Shown: positions 7,242-14,471, counted from the first letter of the stretch. The stretch is DNA of 26,277 nt from an uncultured Chromatiaceae bacterium (GCA_946482325.1 CAMLRA010000043.1:1-26277); one strand, 5' to 3'. The notes: generated by a model from the letters alone, not told the origin. A program made the numbers and translations.

Positions 7242-8588
7242 TTAGAGTTGTTGTCCGCGTTGTCTCAGCAGAACCATGATGTACCACAGTAAGCCAAGTG
7301 CCGGCAGCACCATTAGTGACGTCAGTAGGAAAAACAACGACCAGTCGCCGCCCAGCCAATCAACCAGACTACCACCAAAAGATGCCATCGAGGTGCGGCC
7401 AAAATTACCAACCGACGCTAATAAGGCATATTGACTGGCAGAAAAAGCCACGCCGGTAAACGCTGATAAAAATGAAACAAAAGCCACAATTGAAAATGCA
7501 GTGGTGAAATTGTCAAGAATAATAGTCCAGAACAACAAGTGCTCATCCGGGCCCGTTTGCGCCAGCCAGGCAAACATCAGATTACTGGCAGCCATCGCCA
7601 GACCACCAATGACCAAGCCTTTAAATACGCCAAAGCGGGTATTCAGCAAACTGCCTAACAAGGTAAAAAATACCGTCGCTCCCCAACCGATAAGCTTAGA
7701 ATATTCGGCAATTTGTTCATTAGAAAACCCGACTTCCCGGTAGAACTGGATCGACATTCGGCCAAGGAAAGATTCACCTAATTTAAAGGTCAGGATAAAC
7801 AAAATCAGCAGAATTGAGATTTTCACGCCATTGCGCCGGACAAAATCGGCAAAGGGTTCCAGCACAGTGACCTGCAGCCAGAGCAATACCGGATGCGACT
7901 GGCTGTGCTGATAGCGCTCCGCCGCTTTTTGCTGCAGTAAATCGCGGTTGGAGTCAGGTTCACGCACAAAAAATGTTCCAAATGCGAGTGCGGTCAGCAA
8001 AGCAGCAAGCCCTAGGTAGATGACTGACCAGCCAAAGCGGTCTGCGTAGTGAAATGCCAGATATCCAGGTAACGAATATCCGGTCCACCAGCCAGCAACG
8101 CCCATCGCAGCTGCGGCCGGTAGTTTAAGTGGGTCCTGACCCATAATATCAATCCGGTAACCGTCGATGGCGACATCCATGCTGGCGGCAGCTGCAGCAA
8201 TCGCCAGCGCTAGCAAGGATGTCCACATCAGGCTGGCTGCCGGGTTGGTCAGGGCGATTCCAACCGTGAACAGTACAATGCAAAACTGCAAAAACAAAAT
8301 CCAGCTGCGGCGCTGGCCAAGCTGATGTGTCAGATACGGCAGTTTGACGCGGTCCAATAACGGCGCCCACAGAAAATTGATGGCATAAACCGCTGTGACA
8401 GAGCCAAAATAGCTGATGGCCGCCCGAGATAAGTTGGCATCTTTTAACCAGCCGGTCATCGCGCTGCTGATTAAAACCCAGGGATAGCCGGACGAGCAGC
8501 CCAGCAGAAAAATAAACCAGAGGCGGGGATCACGATAAATCCGGATGGTGGTTAACCAGCCTTGTTCCGGGCGTACGACTTCAGACAT
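7242..8588 (-). CDS. ampG: AmpG-type muropeptide permease (MFS)
   Basis: 448-residue major-facilitator protein with about 12-14 membrane spans. AmpG imports GlcNAc-anhydroMurNAc peptides from the periplasm for cell-wall recycling, and in many gammaproteobacteria this controls AmpR-dependent beta-lactamase induction. Family-like segments are LLGCSSGYPWVLISSAMTGW (first span), APLLDRVKLP, SMDVAIDGYRID and LGESFLGRMSIQFYREVGF. A GTG at 8606 extends the frame by six residues, but GGAG sits nine bases before the ATG at 8588, which I prefer. In E. coli yajG and ampG are adjacent; here a cyclophilin gene, a repeat element and a 106-aa gene lie between them. Confidence 0.9.
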   Translation of the reverse strand: MSEVVRPEQGWLTTIRIYRDPRLWFIFLLGCSSGYPWVLISSAMTGWLKDANLSRAAISYFGSVTAVYAINFLWAPLLDRVKLPYLTHQLGQRRSWILFLQFCIVLFTVGIALTNPAASLMWTSLLALAIAAAAASMDVAIDGYRIDIMGQDPLKLPAAAAMGVAGWWTGYSLPGYLAFHYADRFGWSVIYLGLAALLTALAFGTFFVREPDSNRDLLQQKAAERYQHSQSHPVLLWLQVTVLEPFADFVRRNGVKISILLILFILTFKLGESFLGRMSIQFYREVGFSNEQIAEYSKLIGWGATVFFTLLGSLLNTRFGVFKGLVIGGLAMAASNLMFAWLAQTGPDEHLLFWTIILDNFTTAFSIVAFVSFLSAFTGVAFSASQYALLASVGNFGRTSMASFGGSLVDWLGGDWSLFFLLTSLMVLPALGLLWYIMVLLRQRGQQL

Positions 8589-8662
8589 CCGGCATGACTC
8601 CAGCACGGCACACAGAAAGACGCCACATTAACAAAGCGTTTGTTGCAAAGCAAAATAACTGT

Positions 8663-8983
8663 CTAGGGACGCACGCCAACAAAGTCGGCTGGTACCTGGG
8701 TTTTCCCAAGCAGATATCCCATACACTGATGTAATTCCCGACGGAGCCGGCGGTCAGATTTTAGTTCAGTTTCGGAACACAGCTCGAGTTGATAGATGAG
8801 GTGCCAAAACACCATTTCACGGAATGATTGCGGGACTTTGTTACTGATATGTAGTTGCGCCCATTCTTCCAGAGTATCCCAGACAAATAAATGCATTTCC
8901 CGGTGCGGTAGCTGTCCACGCAGATACCGGGACAGGAAAAACACCAGTTGCTTGGATTTTTGCTCCAAAAAAGTATCTAACAT
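8663..8983 (-). CDS. Unrecognised 106-aa protein
   Basis: I do not recognise this protein. It is predicted soluble and mostly helical, with no signal peptide or membrane span, and is rich in Leu, Arg and Glu. Segments include MHLFVWDTLEEWAQLHIS, FREMVFWHLIYQLELCSE and LRRELHQCMGYLLGKTQVP; there is no metal-binding or catalytic pattern. The ATG at 8983 is preceded by AGGGTG at a suitable distance. Its 74-base gap to ampG on the same strand suggests the two may be co-transcribed. It lies next to the MITE-like region, yet its codon use looks like its neighbours, so I take it to be real and probably lineage-restricted. Confidence 0.65.
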   Translation of the reverse strand: MLDTFLEQKSKQLVFFLSRYLRGQLPHREMHLFVWDTLEEWAQLHISNKVPQSFREMVFWHLIYQLELCSETELKSDRRLRRELHQCMGYLLGKTQVPADFVGVRP

Positions 8984-9055
8984 CTGGACACCCTGTTTAA
9001 CAAAGGTGGCGCTGGACCACTTTGGTTAACCCGACAGCAGGTGCGGGTTGAACAG

Positions 9056-9081
9056 CACAGTGCTGCAGATACAGCACTGTG
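9056..9081. repeat. Perfect 10-bp hairpin next to the MITE-like element
   Basis: CACAGTGCTG (9056-9065), loop CAGATA, CAGCACTGTG (9072-9081). Two more pairs can form outside with one bulged G. No T-run follows on either strand, so it is not a classic terminator. It ends one base before the left terminal repeat of the element. Confidence 0.7.
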
Positions 9082-9082
9082 G

Positions 9083-9363
9083 CTAGGGCATGTTGACGTT
9101 TGGTGGTTGTTTTTGCAGCAGTTTGGCACCACGCGGTGGCCGGCTTATGCAAGGCAGTGCGAGTGCTGTGTAGTTATTCTACACAAGCGAGCACTAACGC
9201 CGCAGAAAGAGCTGCCAAACGCTGCCCTGTGGGTTCGTTTGGTGGCGCTTTGGGCTTTGTCACTCGTTGCTCACATAGACTTACTATGCTACGCACCTCG
9301 TTTCGCGCCCCAAACGCCGCCAATTCGAACAAAAATTAACCATCAAACCTCAACACGCCCTCG
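9083..9363. mobile_element. MITE-like element with ~34-bp imperfect terminal inverted repeats
   Basis: The left end (9083-9115) and the reverse complement of the right end (9330-9363) match at about 28 of 34 positions with one gap; both contain GGGC-x-TGTTGA-x-GTTTG-x-TGGTT and then T5-G. About 280 bp, no transposase frame. Inside are a perfect 7-bp stem TGTGTAG/CTACACA (9167-9173, 9179-9185), a 7-bp stem CCAAACG/CGTTTGG (9215-9221, 9236-9242) enclosing CCC-TGT-GGG, and a 10-bp direct repeat CGTTTGGTGG (9097-9106, 9236-9245). I see no clear target-site duplication. The right end is 17 bases from the stop codon of the cyclophilin gene. A non-autonomous mobile element or dispersed repeat fits best; copies elsewhere in the genome would prove it. 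Confidence 0.55.
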
Positions 9364-9380
9364 GGCAAGTATAGACGGTA

Positions 9381-9968
9381 TTATTTAGCAGGAAGTAATA
9401 TTGCGCGGGCGATCACGACAGGTTTTTTCGGCACGTTTTCCCAGCCGAGTTTTTCGTTCAGACCGGTTTCGATTTTGCGGATTTTCTCGATGGTCTCAAT
9501 CCCTTCCACCACATTGCCAAACACGGCATAGCCCCACGTTTTACCCGGGTTTAAGCTAGTGTTTTCGTTGAGATTAATAAAGAACTGATTCGACGCCGTA
9601 TGCGGGCCTTTTTCCTGATGCGCCATCGCTACGCTGTACTGAATGTTTTTCAGACCATTACCTGACTCATTGGGGATCTCCGTCAGGCTTTTGATAGCAA
9701 CATATTCGCGATCGTAACCGCCGCCCTGTAACACAAACTCTGGCTCTAAGCGGTGGAACACTGTGCCGTCATACATTTTTTTATCGACGTAGGTCAGAAA
9801 GTTATTCACAGTTAATGCCGCTTTCATCCGATCCAGTTCGATCACGATGTCGCCTTCGGTTGTGACCAGTTTCACTCGTGGAAACAGGTTGTCTTTTTGC
9901 AGATGCTCACCTGCGGCAAAAACCAGCGAACTACTGAGCAGGCAGAATAAAGCAAAGAGATGTTTCAT
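9381..9968 (-). CDS. Periplasmic cyclophilin-type peptidyl-prolyl isomerase
   Basis: 195 residues: a signal peptide MKHLFALFCLLSSSLVFA followed by a cyclophilin fold that speeds cis-trans isomerisation of proline bonds in exported proteins. Active-site pieces are FHR at 71-73, QGGG at 81-84, ASNQFFINL at 125-133 and GYAVFGNVVEG at 146-156. One change from the usual pattern is MAH where most cyclophilins have MAR. A GTG directly upstream (9971) is also usable; GAGGA lies 8 bases before the ATG and 5 before the GTG. It starts 3 bases after the yajG stop, so translation is probably coupled and both proteins work in the envelope. It resembles PpiA by location, but the symbol is left open. Confidence 0.92.
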   Translation of the reverse strand: MKHLFALFCLLSSSLVFAAGEHLQKDNLFPRVKLVTTEGDIVIELDRMKAALTVNNFLTYVDKKMYDGTVFHRLEPEFVLQGGGYDREYVAIKSLTEIPNESGNGLKNIQYSVAMAHQEKGPHTASNQFFINLNENTSLNPGKTWGYAVFGNVVEGIETIEKIRKIETGLNEKLGWENVPKKPVVIARAILLPAK

Positions 9969-9971
9969 CAC

Positions 9972-10532
9972 TTAGTTCCTCAGAAAATCCTGCCAGCTTG
10001 GGTCGCGTAACATATTGCCGAGCACCTGTTCGGTCAGCACTCGCAGTTCGCGTTCAGCCACGGCAGTGTCCAGTTTAAACGGACCTGAGAAGCTGCTCTT
10101 GCCGCTGTAACTTTTGTTAAATGAACCAGAGTCCCGCTCAATTAATAAGGTCAGCTCGACACTGTTTTTCACCACGTGTTCTACAGCTTTTAATTCGGCA
10201 TTGGCTTCGAGCTGGTTGATTTGTAAAGTAACAATCACAGGCTCTGCGCCGGAAATGCGTGCACCTTGCTGCGTTAATGCGCTGCTCAGGGTTTGTTGTA
10301 ACTGACCGGTCAGGTCATTGGTCGTCGGATAAGATTTGACAGAATCGCCATCGCGCATGACTAGCGTACCGTTGGTCGGTCTGTTGTCCTGTACGTTCAG
10401 GGCAAAAGCAGTATTGGTCAGCTGATTCGATTGGTTCCAGAAGACTTGTGGTGCAACGATAAAGGACGGAACCGGATTACTGCAACCGGCTACACCAACC
10501 GCGAAAACTGCGGCAAGCAGGATTGAACGCAT
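9972..10532 (-). CDS. yajG: YajG-family outer-membrane lipoprotein
   Basis: 186 residues. The lipobox VAGC at 14-17 follows a short signal sequence; Ser at +2 predicts the outer membrane. The mature part has the family pattern VQDNRPTNGTLVMRDG, then an Asp/Gln-rich central region and ELRVLTEQVLGNMLRD at the C-terminus. The molecular role of YajG is not well established. It starts 2 bases after the rlmG stop with its AAGGA inside the rlmG 3' end, and runs into the cyclophilin gene, so the three form one operon. Its position near ampG and bolA repeats the E. coli neighbourhood in expanded form. Confidence 0.88.
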   Translation of the reverse strand: MRSILLAAVFAVGVAGCSNPVPSFIVAPQVFWNQSNQLTNTAFALNVQDNRPTNGTLVMRDGDSVKSYPTTNDLTGQLQQTLSSALTQQGARISGAEPVIVTLQINQLEANAELKAVEHVVKNSVELTLLIERDSGSFNKSYSGKSSFSGPFKLDTAVAERELRVLTEQVLGNMLRDPSWQDFLRN

Positions 10533-10534
10533 AA

Positions 10535-11686
10535 CTATTTCCTTCTGATAGCTTCAAAGACGCTGAATTTTGCATTACTGGCTACGTGAATACAACCGCC
10601 GAACAATCGGGTCAGCTTCTCGCCATAACCAAGGTGACGGTTACAGACGATGCGCAGCCGGCCACCGATTTTCAGTACACGCCGCGCATCGGCAAACATC
10701 TGCCAGGCGATATGGTCGGTCACGGCCTGCTGCTGGTGAAACGGTGGGTTACACAAAATATAGTCGGCAGATAAGTCGGCTTGTTGACTCAGGCTGTCAT
10801 CTGCCAGAAATTCACATTGCGTTGCTGCGGGAAAATGGGCGCGGACATTGTCTTTAGCAGATTGCACCGCCATAAAGGACTCATCGCAAAACAGCAGCTG
10901 CGCCCGGGGTTCGGCAGCAAGCACGGCAAGGCCAATCACACCATTGCCGCAACCTAAATCAATCACGCGCTGTGCAGCTTGTACCAGCGGTAAATGCTGT
11001 AGAAAAAACCGGGCGCCGACGTCTAACTGCTCGCGGGCAAACACATTGGCGTGATTGATAATTTCCAGCGTGACAGGCCCATCTGGTGTTGGTAATTCGA
11101 CCGGCCAGGTGAATGGAAATTGCGGTCGGCTGGGAACCGGTAGTTTTTTATCGCAGACGGCAGTGATCAGCCGGCATTTCTTTTCCGTTAAAGATGCGCT
11201 GACCGGGCCTATTTCTTCAGCAAAAATCTGTAGCAGATTGGCGTGAATATCTTTTGCTTTAGCGGCCGCGATAAGCTGGGCACCACCGGCCAGCTGTTGT
11301 TTTAGCTGGCGGAGTTGGTAGCGCAGAAAACTGTGATTACCGGGTAGTTTCAGTAACACCGCAGTAAATGCCGGGCAGGCTTCAGTGCTGGCGACCTGCT
11401 GCACCGGGCTCAGGTCGTTTTGTTGCAGGTTGTGTTGCGTCGCGAGCTGGCTGATATAAGAGTCGCTCCACTGCACCGGCGCTAAATGATGCAGCGCACA
11501 GGCGAGAGTGCCGAACTGGTCATTTACTAATAATACCGGTGTGCCGACGCCGGACAGATGGTGCTGGGCGTAGCGGATCAACAGTTCGTCGGCGGCATCC
11601 CAGGCTTGCAGACTGCGGGTTTTTTGCTCCGGCGGGAATCGATCCAGCTGCAGCTGGATTTGGTCTAGGGTAAATTGGCTGGACAT
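10535..11686 (-). CDS. rlmG: 23S rRNA (guanine-N2)-methyltransferase RlmG
   Basis: 383 residues; a duplicated class I methyltransferase like RsmC, with a degenerate N-terminal domain and an active C-terminal one. It methylates the exocyclic N2 of G1835 in 23S rRNA. SAM-binding DLGCGNG is at 243-249 and catalytic NPPFHQ at 313-318. N-terminal LQAWDAADELLIRYA, DSYISQLAT and AKAKDIHANLLQIF follow E. coli RlmG closely and separate it from RsmC. The frame can extend to a TTG at 11707, but the ATG at 11686 gives the expected N-terminus; no good ribosome-binding site is visible before it. It is divergent from alkB across 33 bases and heads the operon with yajG and the cyclophilin gene. Confidence 0.93.
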   Translation of the reverse strand: MSSQFTLDQIQLQLDRFPPEQKTRSLQAWDAADELLIRYAQHHLSGVGTPVLLVNDQFGTLACALHHLAPVQWSDSYISQLATQHNLQQNDLSPVQQVASTEACPAFTAVLLKLPGNHSFLRYQLRQLKQQLAGGAQLIAAAKAKDIHANLLQIFAEEIGPVSASLTEKKCRLITAVCDKKLPVPSRPQFPFTWPVELPTPDGPVTLEIINHANVFAREQLDVGARFFLQHLPLVQAAQRVIDLGCGNGVIGLAVLAAEPRAQLLFCDESFMAVQSAKDNVRAHFPAATQCEFLADDSLSQQADLSADYILCNPPFHQQQAVTDHIAWQMFADARRVLKIGGRLRIVCNRHLGYGEKLTRLFGGCIHVASNAKFSVFEAIRRK

Positions 11687-11719
11687 AATCTGGTTCGGCA
11701 GCAACAAAAGGTGGTTATT

Positions 11720-12358
11720 TTGACAGAAGCGCAGTCAGGGCACAACGCAGGCGCTGGTGCCACAGCTCCCGGACAGTCGATACAACGTTATTTTTTACCG
11801 GATGCAGAGGTCTATCTGCTACCGGCATTTCTAAATAGCACTGAGTCGGCGCAATTAAGTCTGCAGTTGGCTGGACTTGACTGGCAACAGCCGAACATTC
11901 GTTTATACGGGCGGGAAGTTGCGATCCCGCGCCGGCAAATCTGGATGGGAGACCCACACTGCAGCTACCGCTATTCGGGGGTGACCTTCCAGCCAGTGCC
12001 TTGGCAGGCCGGGTTGCAGCAGCTGTGTGAACGGCTGGTGCGCCACACCGGCCACCCATTGAATGCGGTGCTGCTCAATCATTATCAACATGGCGAACAC
12101 CATATGGGCTGGCACAGTGATGATGAATGGGAGCTCGGGCCTGAACCGGTGATTTTATCACTCAGTCTGGGCCAGAGCCGTCGTTTTGATTTAAAGCACA
12201 AACACTTGAATACACAGCTAAGTCTCGAACTTAATAACGGTGATCTATTAGTGATGGCCGGCACTTGTCAGCGGTTCTGGCAACACAGGGTACCTAAGCA
12301 GAGCCGGGCCCAGTCTGAACGCTTTAACCTGACCTTTCGTTACTTGCCTCAACGTTGA
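11720..12358 (+). CDS. alkB: AlkB-family 2-oxoglutarate/Fe(II) dioxygenase
   Basis: 212 residues from the chosen start. It probably oxidatively removes alkyl groups from DNA bases. The iron ligands are H132 and D134 in GWHSDDEW and H189 in FWQHRVPK; the 2-oxoglutarate arginines are R201 and R207 in ERFNLTFRY. The NHYQHGEHHMGWHSDDE block resembles the ALKBH2/3 and short bacterial AlkB subgroup, so specificity may differ from E. coli AlkB. No ATG is available: the frame opens at a TTG (11675) inside rlmG, but the TTG at 11720 has AAAGGTGG five bases before it and clears the divergent gene, so I chose it. No ada-type regulator is nearby. Confidence 0.9.
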   Translation: MTEAQSGHNAGAGATAPGQSIQRYFLPDAEVYLLPAFLNSTESAQLSLQLAGLDWQQPNIRLYGREVAIPRRQIWMGDPHCSYRYSGVTFQPVPWQAGLQQLCERLVRHTGHPLNAVLLNHYQHGEHHMGWHSDDEWELGPEPVILSLSLGQSRRFDLKHKHLNTQLSLELNNGDLLVMAGTCQRFWQHRVPKQSRAQSERFNLTFRYLPQR

Positions 12359-12478
12359 TGCAGTAAAAGCAATTTTGGCAAGGGCAATTTTTTATCTTTT
12401 TTTGCAGCTGATTTTGAGCAGACAGGGCAAAATGCAGTGGCTAGTCTGAATAAACAACCTACGAAGGAGCTGACAATC

Positions 12479-12814
12479 ATGCTGATCCATACGTCTATCG
12501 AACAGAAATTGTTGCAAGCCTTCCAACCGGTGTTTCTGGACGTCATCAATGAAAGCCACATGCATAGTGTGGCGCCCGGTTCAGAATCACACTTTAAAGT
12601 CGTGATCGTCACGCCGGTTTTTGATGGTATGCGGCTGCTGCAACGTCATCGCGCAGTCAATGCGGTGGTCGCCGAAGAGCTTGCAGAGAAAATTCACGCT
12701 TTGGCGCTGCATACCTATACACCGAGCGAGTGGTATGAGTACTACGCCGAAAAACCACCAGCTTCTCCTAAATGTTTTGGTGGCTCGAAAAAAGATGCAA
12801 AAGCGCTGGGTTGA
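12479..12814 (+). CDS. bolA: BolA family protein
   Basis: 111 residues. BolA proteins bind DNA and form [2Fe-2S]-bridged complexes with monothiol glutaredoxins; in E. coli BolA affects cell shape in stationary phase. The fold is clear: helix 1 IEQKLLQAFQPVFLDVINES, then SHFKVVIVTPVFDGMRLLQRHRAVN, with the conserved histidine in LQRHR, and the last helix LAEKIHALALHTYTPSEW. The ATG at 12479 has AAGGAG nine bases upstream; a longer in-frame start at 12437 has no such site. The orientation relative to yajG and ampG matches E. coli, with rlmG and alkB inserted between. It is closer to BolA than to IbaG by length and by the Thr-Pro-Ser-Glu-Trp ending. Confidence 0.93.
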   Translation: MLIHTSIEQKLLQAFQPVFLDVINESHMHSVAPGSESHFKVVIVTPVFDGMRLLQRHRAVNAVVAEELAEKIHALALHTYTPSEWYEYYAEKPPASPKCFGGSKKDAKALG

Positions 12815-12876
12815 TCGGCAAAATTCGCACTATCTGCGCTGAACTGGCAGTTTATTTAAGCTGATCAGACCTGTTG

Positions 12877-12905
12877 CCGCGGTCAGTGTTTTACACTAAC
12901 CGCGG
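12877..12905 (+). promoter_or_regulatory. Stem-loop in the bolA-fabV gap
   Basis: CCGCGGT (12877-12883) pairs with ACCGCGG (12899-12905). Inside, after one mismatch, AGTG (12885-12888) pairs with CACT (12894-12897) around TTTTA. It is 27 bases before the fabV ATG and is followed by TTTCTGTCAT, a poor T-run. It may be a weak bolA terminator or an element in the fabV leader; I cannot decide which. Confidence 0.5.
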
Positions 12906-12932
12906 TTTCTGTCATCACACAGGTTATTTTTT

Positions 12933-14123
12933 ATGGTTATTCAACCGAAAATCCGTGGTTTTATCTGTACCAATGCGCACCCGGTCGGCTGTGCTGAGCA
13001 TGTCCGCGAACAAATTGCCTATGTCAAACAACATGGCCAGATTGCGAACGGGCCAAAGAATGTATTAGTCATCGGTGCATCGACTGGTTACGGTCTGGCC
13101 TCGCGGATCACCGCAGCTTTTGGTTCAGGTGCAAAGACCTTGGGTATCTTTTTCGAAAAAGAAGCAACTGAAGGGAAAACCGGTTCAGCCGGCTGGTATA
13201 ACACTGCAGCTTTTGAAGCTGCGGCTGATGCCGAAGGCTTGTGGAATAAACACCTGAACGGTGATGCTTTCACTGACGAATTAAAATCACAGGCGATTTC
13301 ACTGATCCGCGCCGAAATGGGCAAGATTGACCTGGTCGTATACAGCCTGGCGGCACCGCGGCGCAAAGACCCGGTCAGCGGCGAAATTTACAGCTCAGTG
13401 TTAAAACCCATCGGTCAGGCTTACACCGCAAAAAATCTGAACACCAGCAAACGCGAAATTGAAGAAGTGTCCGTAGAGCCGGCCAACGATGACGAAATTT
13501 TTAATACCGTCAAAGTCATGGGTGGCGAAGACTGGGAACGATGGTTAGATCAACTGCATGCAGCCGGTGTGTTGGCTGAAAACGTGCAAACAGTTGCCTA
13601 CACATATATTGGTAAGGAACTGACCTGGCCAATTTATGGTAAAGCGACTATCGGTCGGGCGAAAGAGGACCTCGATCGCGCTGCTGCAGCCATCACCAAT
13701 AAATTGGCAGGGCAGGGCGGTCATGCTTATGTTGCTTCATTAAAAGCACTGGTTACACAGGCTAGCTCTGCGATCCCAATCATGCCGCTGTATATCTCTT
13801 TATTGTATCGGGTGATGAAGGCCGAAGGTACACACGAGGGCTGTATCGAGCAAATCTACGGCCTGTTCCGGCAATGCCTGTACAATCCGTCACGCGTATT
13901 GGACGAAGCTGGCCGGTTACGGATGGACGGCAAAGAACTGGCGGAACACATTCAGGCTGAAGTAACAGCATTGTGGCAGCAAGTTGAAACTGCAAACATT
14001 GACGAGCTGACTGATTACAAGGGTTACCACCAGGAGTTTCTGCGTTTGTTTGGCTTTGGTTACAGCCATGTTGATTACGACGCCGATGTTTCTCCGATGG
14101 TGACGCTGGCAAATTTAGCTTAA
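12933..14123 (+). CDS. fabV: Enoyl-[acyl-carrier-protein] reductase FabV
   Basis: 396 residues. NADH-dependent reduction of trans-2-enoyl-ACP, the last step of each fatty-acid elongation cycle; FabV is the triclosan-tolerant alternative to FabI. The family's wide Tyr-x8-Lys catalytic spacing is exact: Y235 and K244 in IYGKATIGRAK. The nucleotide-binding loop GASTGYGLASR is at 48-58, and ICTNAHPVGC at 11-20 and PLYISLLYRVMK are typical. The start at 12933 gives the standard MVIQPKIRGF N-terminus; only a weak AGG precedes it. It stands as a single gene closed by a good terminator. Whether the cell also has FabI cannot be seen here. Confidence 0.96.
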   Translation: MVIQPKIRGFICTNAHPVGCAEHVREQIAYVKQHGQIANGPKNVLVIGASTGYGLASRITAAFGSGAKTLGIFFEKEATEGKTGSAGWYNTAAFEAAADAEGLWNKHLNGDAFTDELKSQAISLIRAEMGKIDLVVYSLAAPRRKDPVSGEIYSSVLKPIGQAYTAKNLNTSKREIEEVSVEPANDDEIFNTVKVMGGEDWERWLDQLHAAGVLAENVQTVAYTYIGKELTWPIYGKATIGRAKEDLDRAAAAITNKLAGQGGHAYVASLKALVTQASSAIPIMPLYISLLYRVMKAEGTHEGCIEQIYGLFRQCLYNPSRVLDEAGRLRMDGKELAEHIQAEVTALWQQVETANIDELTDYKGYHQEFLRLFGFGYSHVDYDADVSPMVTLANLA

Positions 14124-14129
14124 GATAAT

Positions 14130-14157
14130 AAAGCCGCCTGTTGGGCGGCTTTTGTTT
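14130..14157 (+). terminator. Intrinsic terminator of fabV
   Basis: AAAGCCGCC (14130-14138), loop TGTTG, GGCGGCTTT (14144-14152), then TGTTT. The nine-bp GC-rich stem begins 6 bases after the fabV stop. Confidence 0.85.
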
Positions 14158-14211
14158 GAACGTTGGACGAAGAGGACAGGACGGGTTATTTCAGGCAACA
14201 ACGGAAAATAC

Positions 14212-14247
14212 CGCTGAAATTCAGCGAATTTGCGCAGATTTTGCGCA
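14212..14247. promoter_or_regulatory. Palindrome plus helically phased direct repeats upstream of nqrA
   Basis: CGCTGAA-A-TTCAGCG (14212-14226) is a perfect palindrome. Three bases later come TTTGCGCA (14229-14236) and TTTGCGCA (14240-14247), 11 bases start to start, so both face the same side of the helix. Such an arrangement suggests binding sites for a dimeric regulator about 90 bases upstream of the likely nqr promoter. The protein is unknown. Confidence 0.45.
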
Positions 14248-14334
14248 ATAGATTCAAAGTTGACTACACTTGCCGACAGTCGCTGTCCTGGCTGCATAAA
14301 AGTGTTATTTATCATAGCTGGTCTGTGGGTTTAG

Positions 14335-14343
14335 TGCTAAAAT
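14335..14343 (+). promoter_or_regulatory. Candidate extended -10 promoter of the nqr operon
   Basis: TGCTAAAAT: TG-n followed by TAAAAT (14338-14343). No good -35 lies 16-18 bases upstream, which is tolerable for an extended -10. Transcription would start near 14350 and give a leader of about 120 bases before nqrA. Confidence 0.4.
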
Positions 14344-14471
14344 CCGCCGCTGTGTACGTGTATCTGTTGAAATCTGGTTAAAAATCAGCCAGCTTTCGCC
14401 AGGTGCGCTGCGAGGCGAGCAGCCGTAAAAACCAGGCCCTGTTTCTTCCCGTTAAAGTAGTGCAAGTACGT

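Larger units (their letters stand above)
8984..9380. other. 397-bp intergenic region packed with inverted repeats
   Basis: It lies between two minus-strand genes. From the left it holds a small inverted repeat (AACCCG 9028-9033 / CGGGTT 9044-9049), a perfect 10-bp hairpin (9056-9081), and the MITE-like element 9083-9363 with several internal stems. An open frame from a GTG at 9041 to 9388 crosses all of it, but its protein is low-complexity and unlike the rest of the window, so I do not call a gene. Confidence 0.6.
14124..14471. other. 348-bp region between fabV and nqrA
   Basis: It contains the fabV terminator, a 15-base palindrome (14212-14226), two helically phased TTTGCGCA repeats (14229-14247) and an extended -10 promoter candidate (14335-14343). 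A 72-codon open frame at 14163-14381 has no ribosome-binding site or recognisable content, so I do not call it. This appears to be the control region of the nqr operon. Confidence 0.55.

Noticed and set aside
9041..9388. 115-codon open frame from a GTG across the MITE-like element
   Set aside because: It passes through several inverted repeats and both terminal repeats, has no recognisable domain, no ribosome-binding site, and overlaps the end of the cyclophilin gene.
14163..14381. 72-codon open frame upstream of nqrA
   Set aside because: No ribosome-binding site, unlike any family I know, and it covers the palindrome and repeats that look regulatory.
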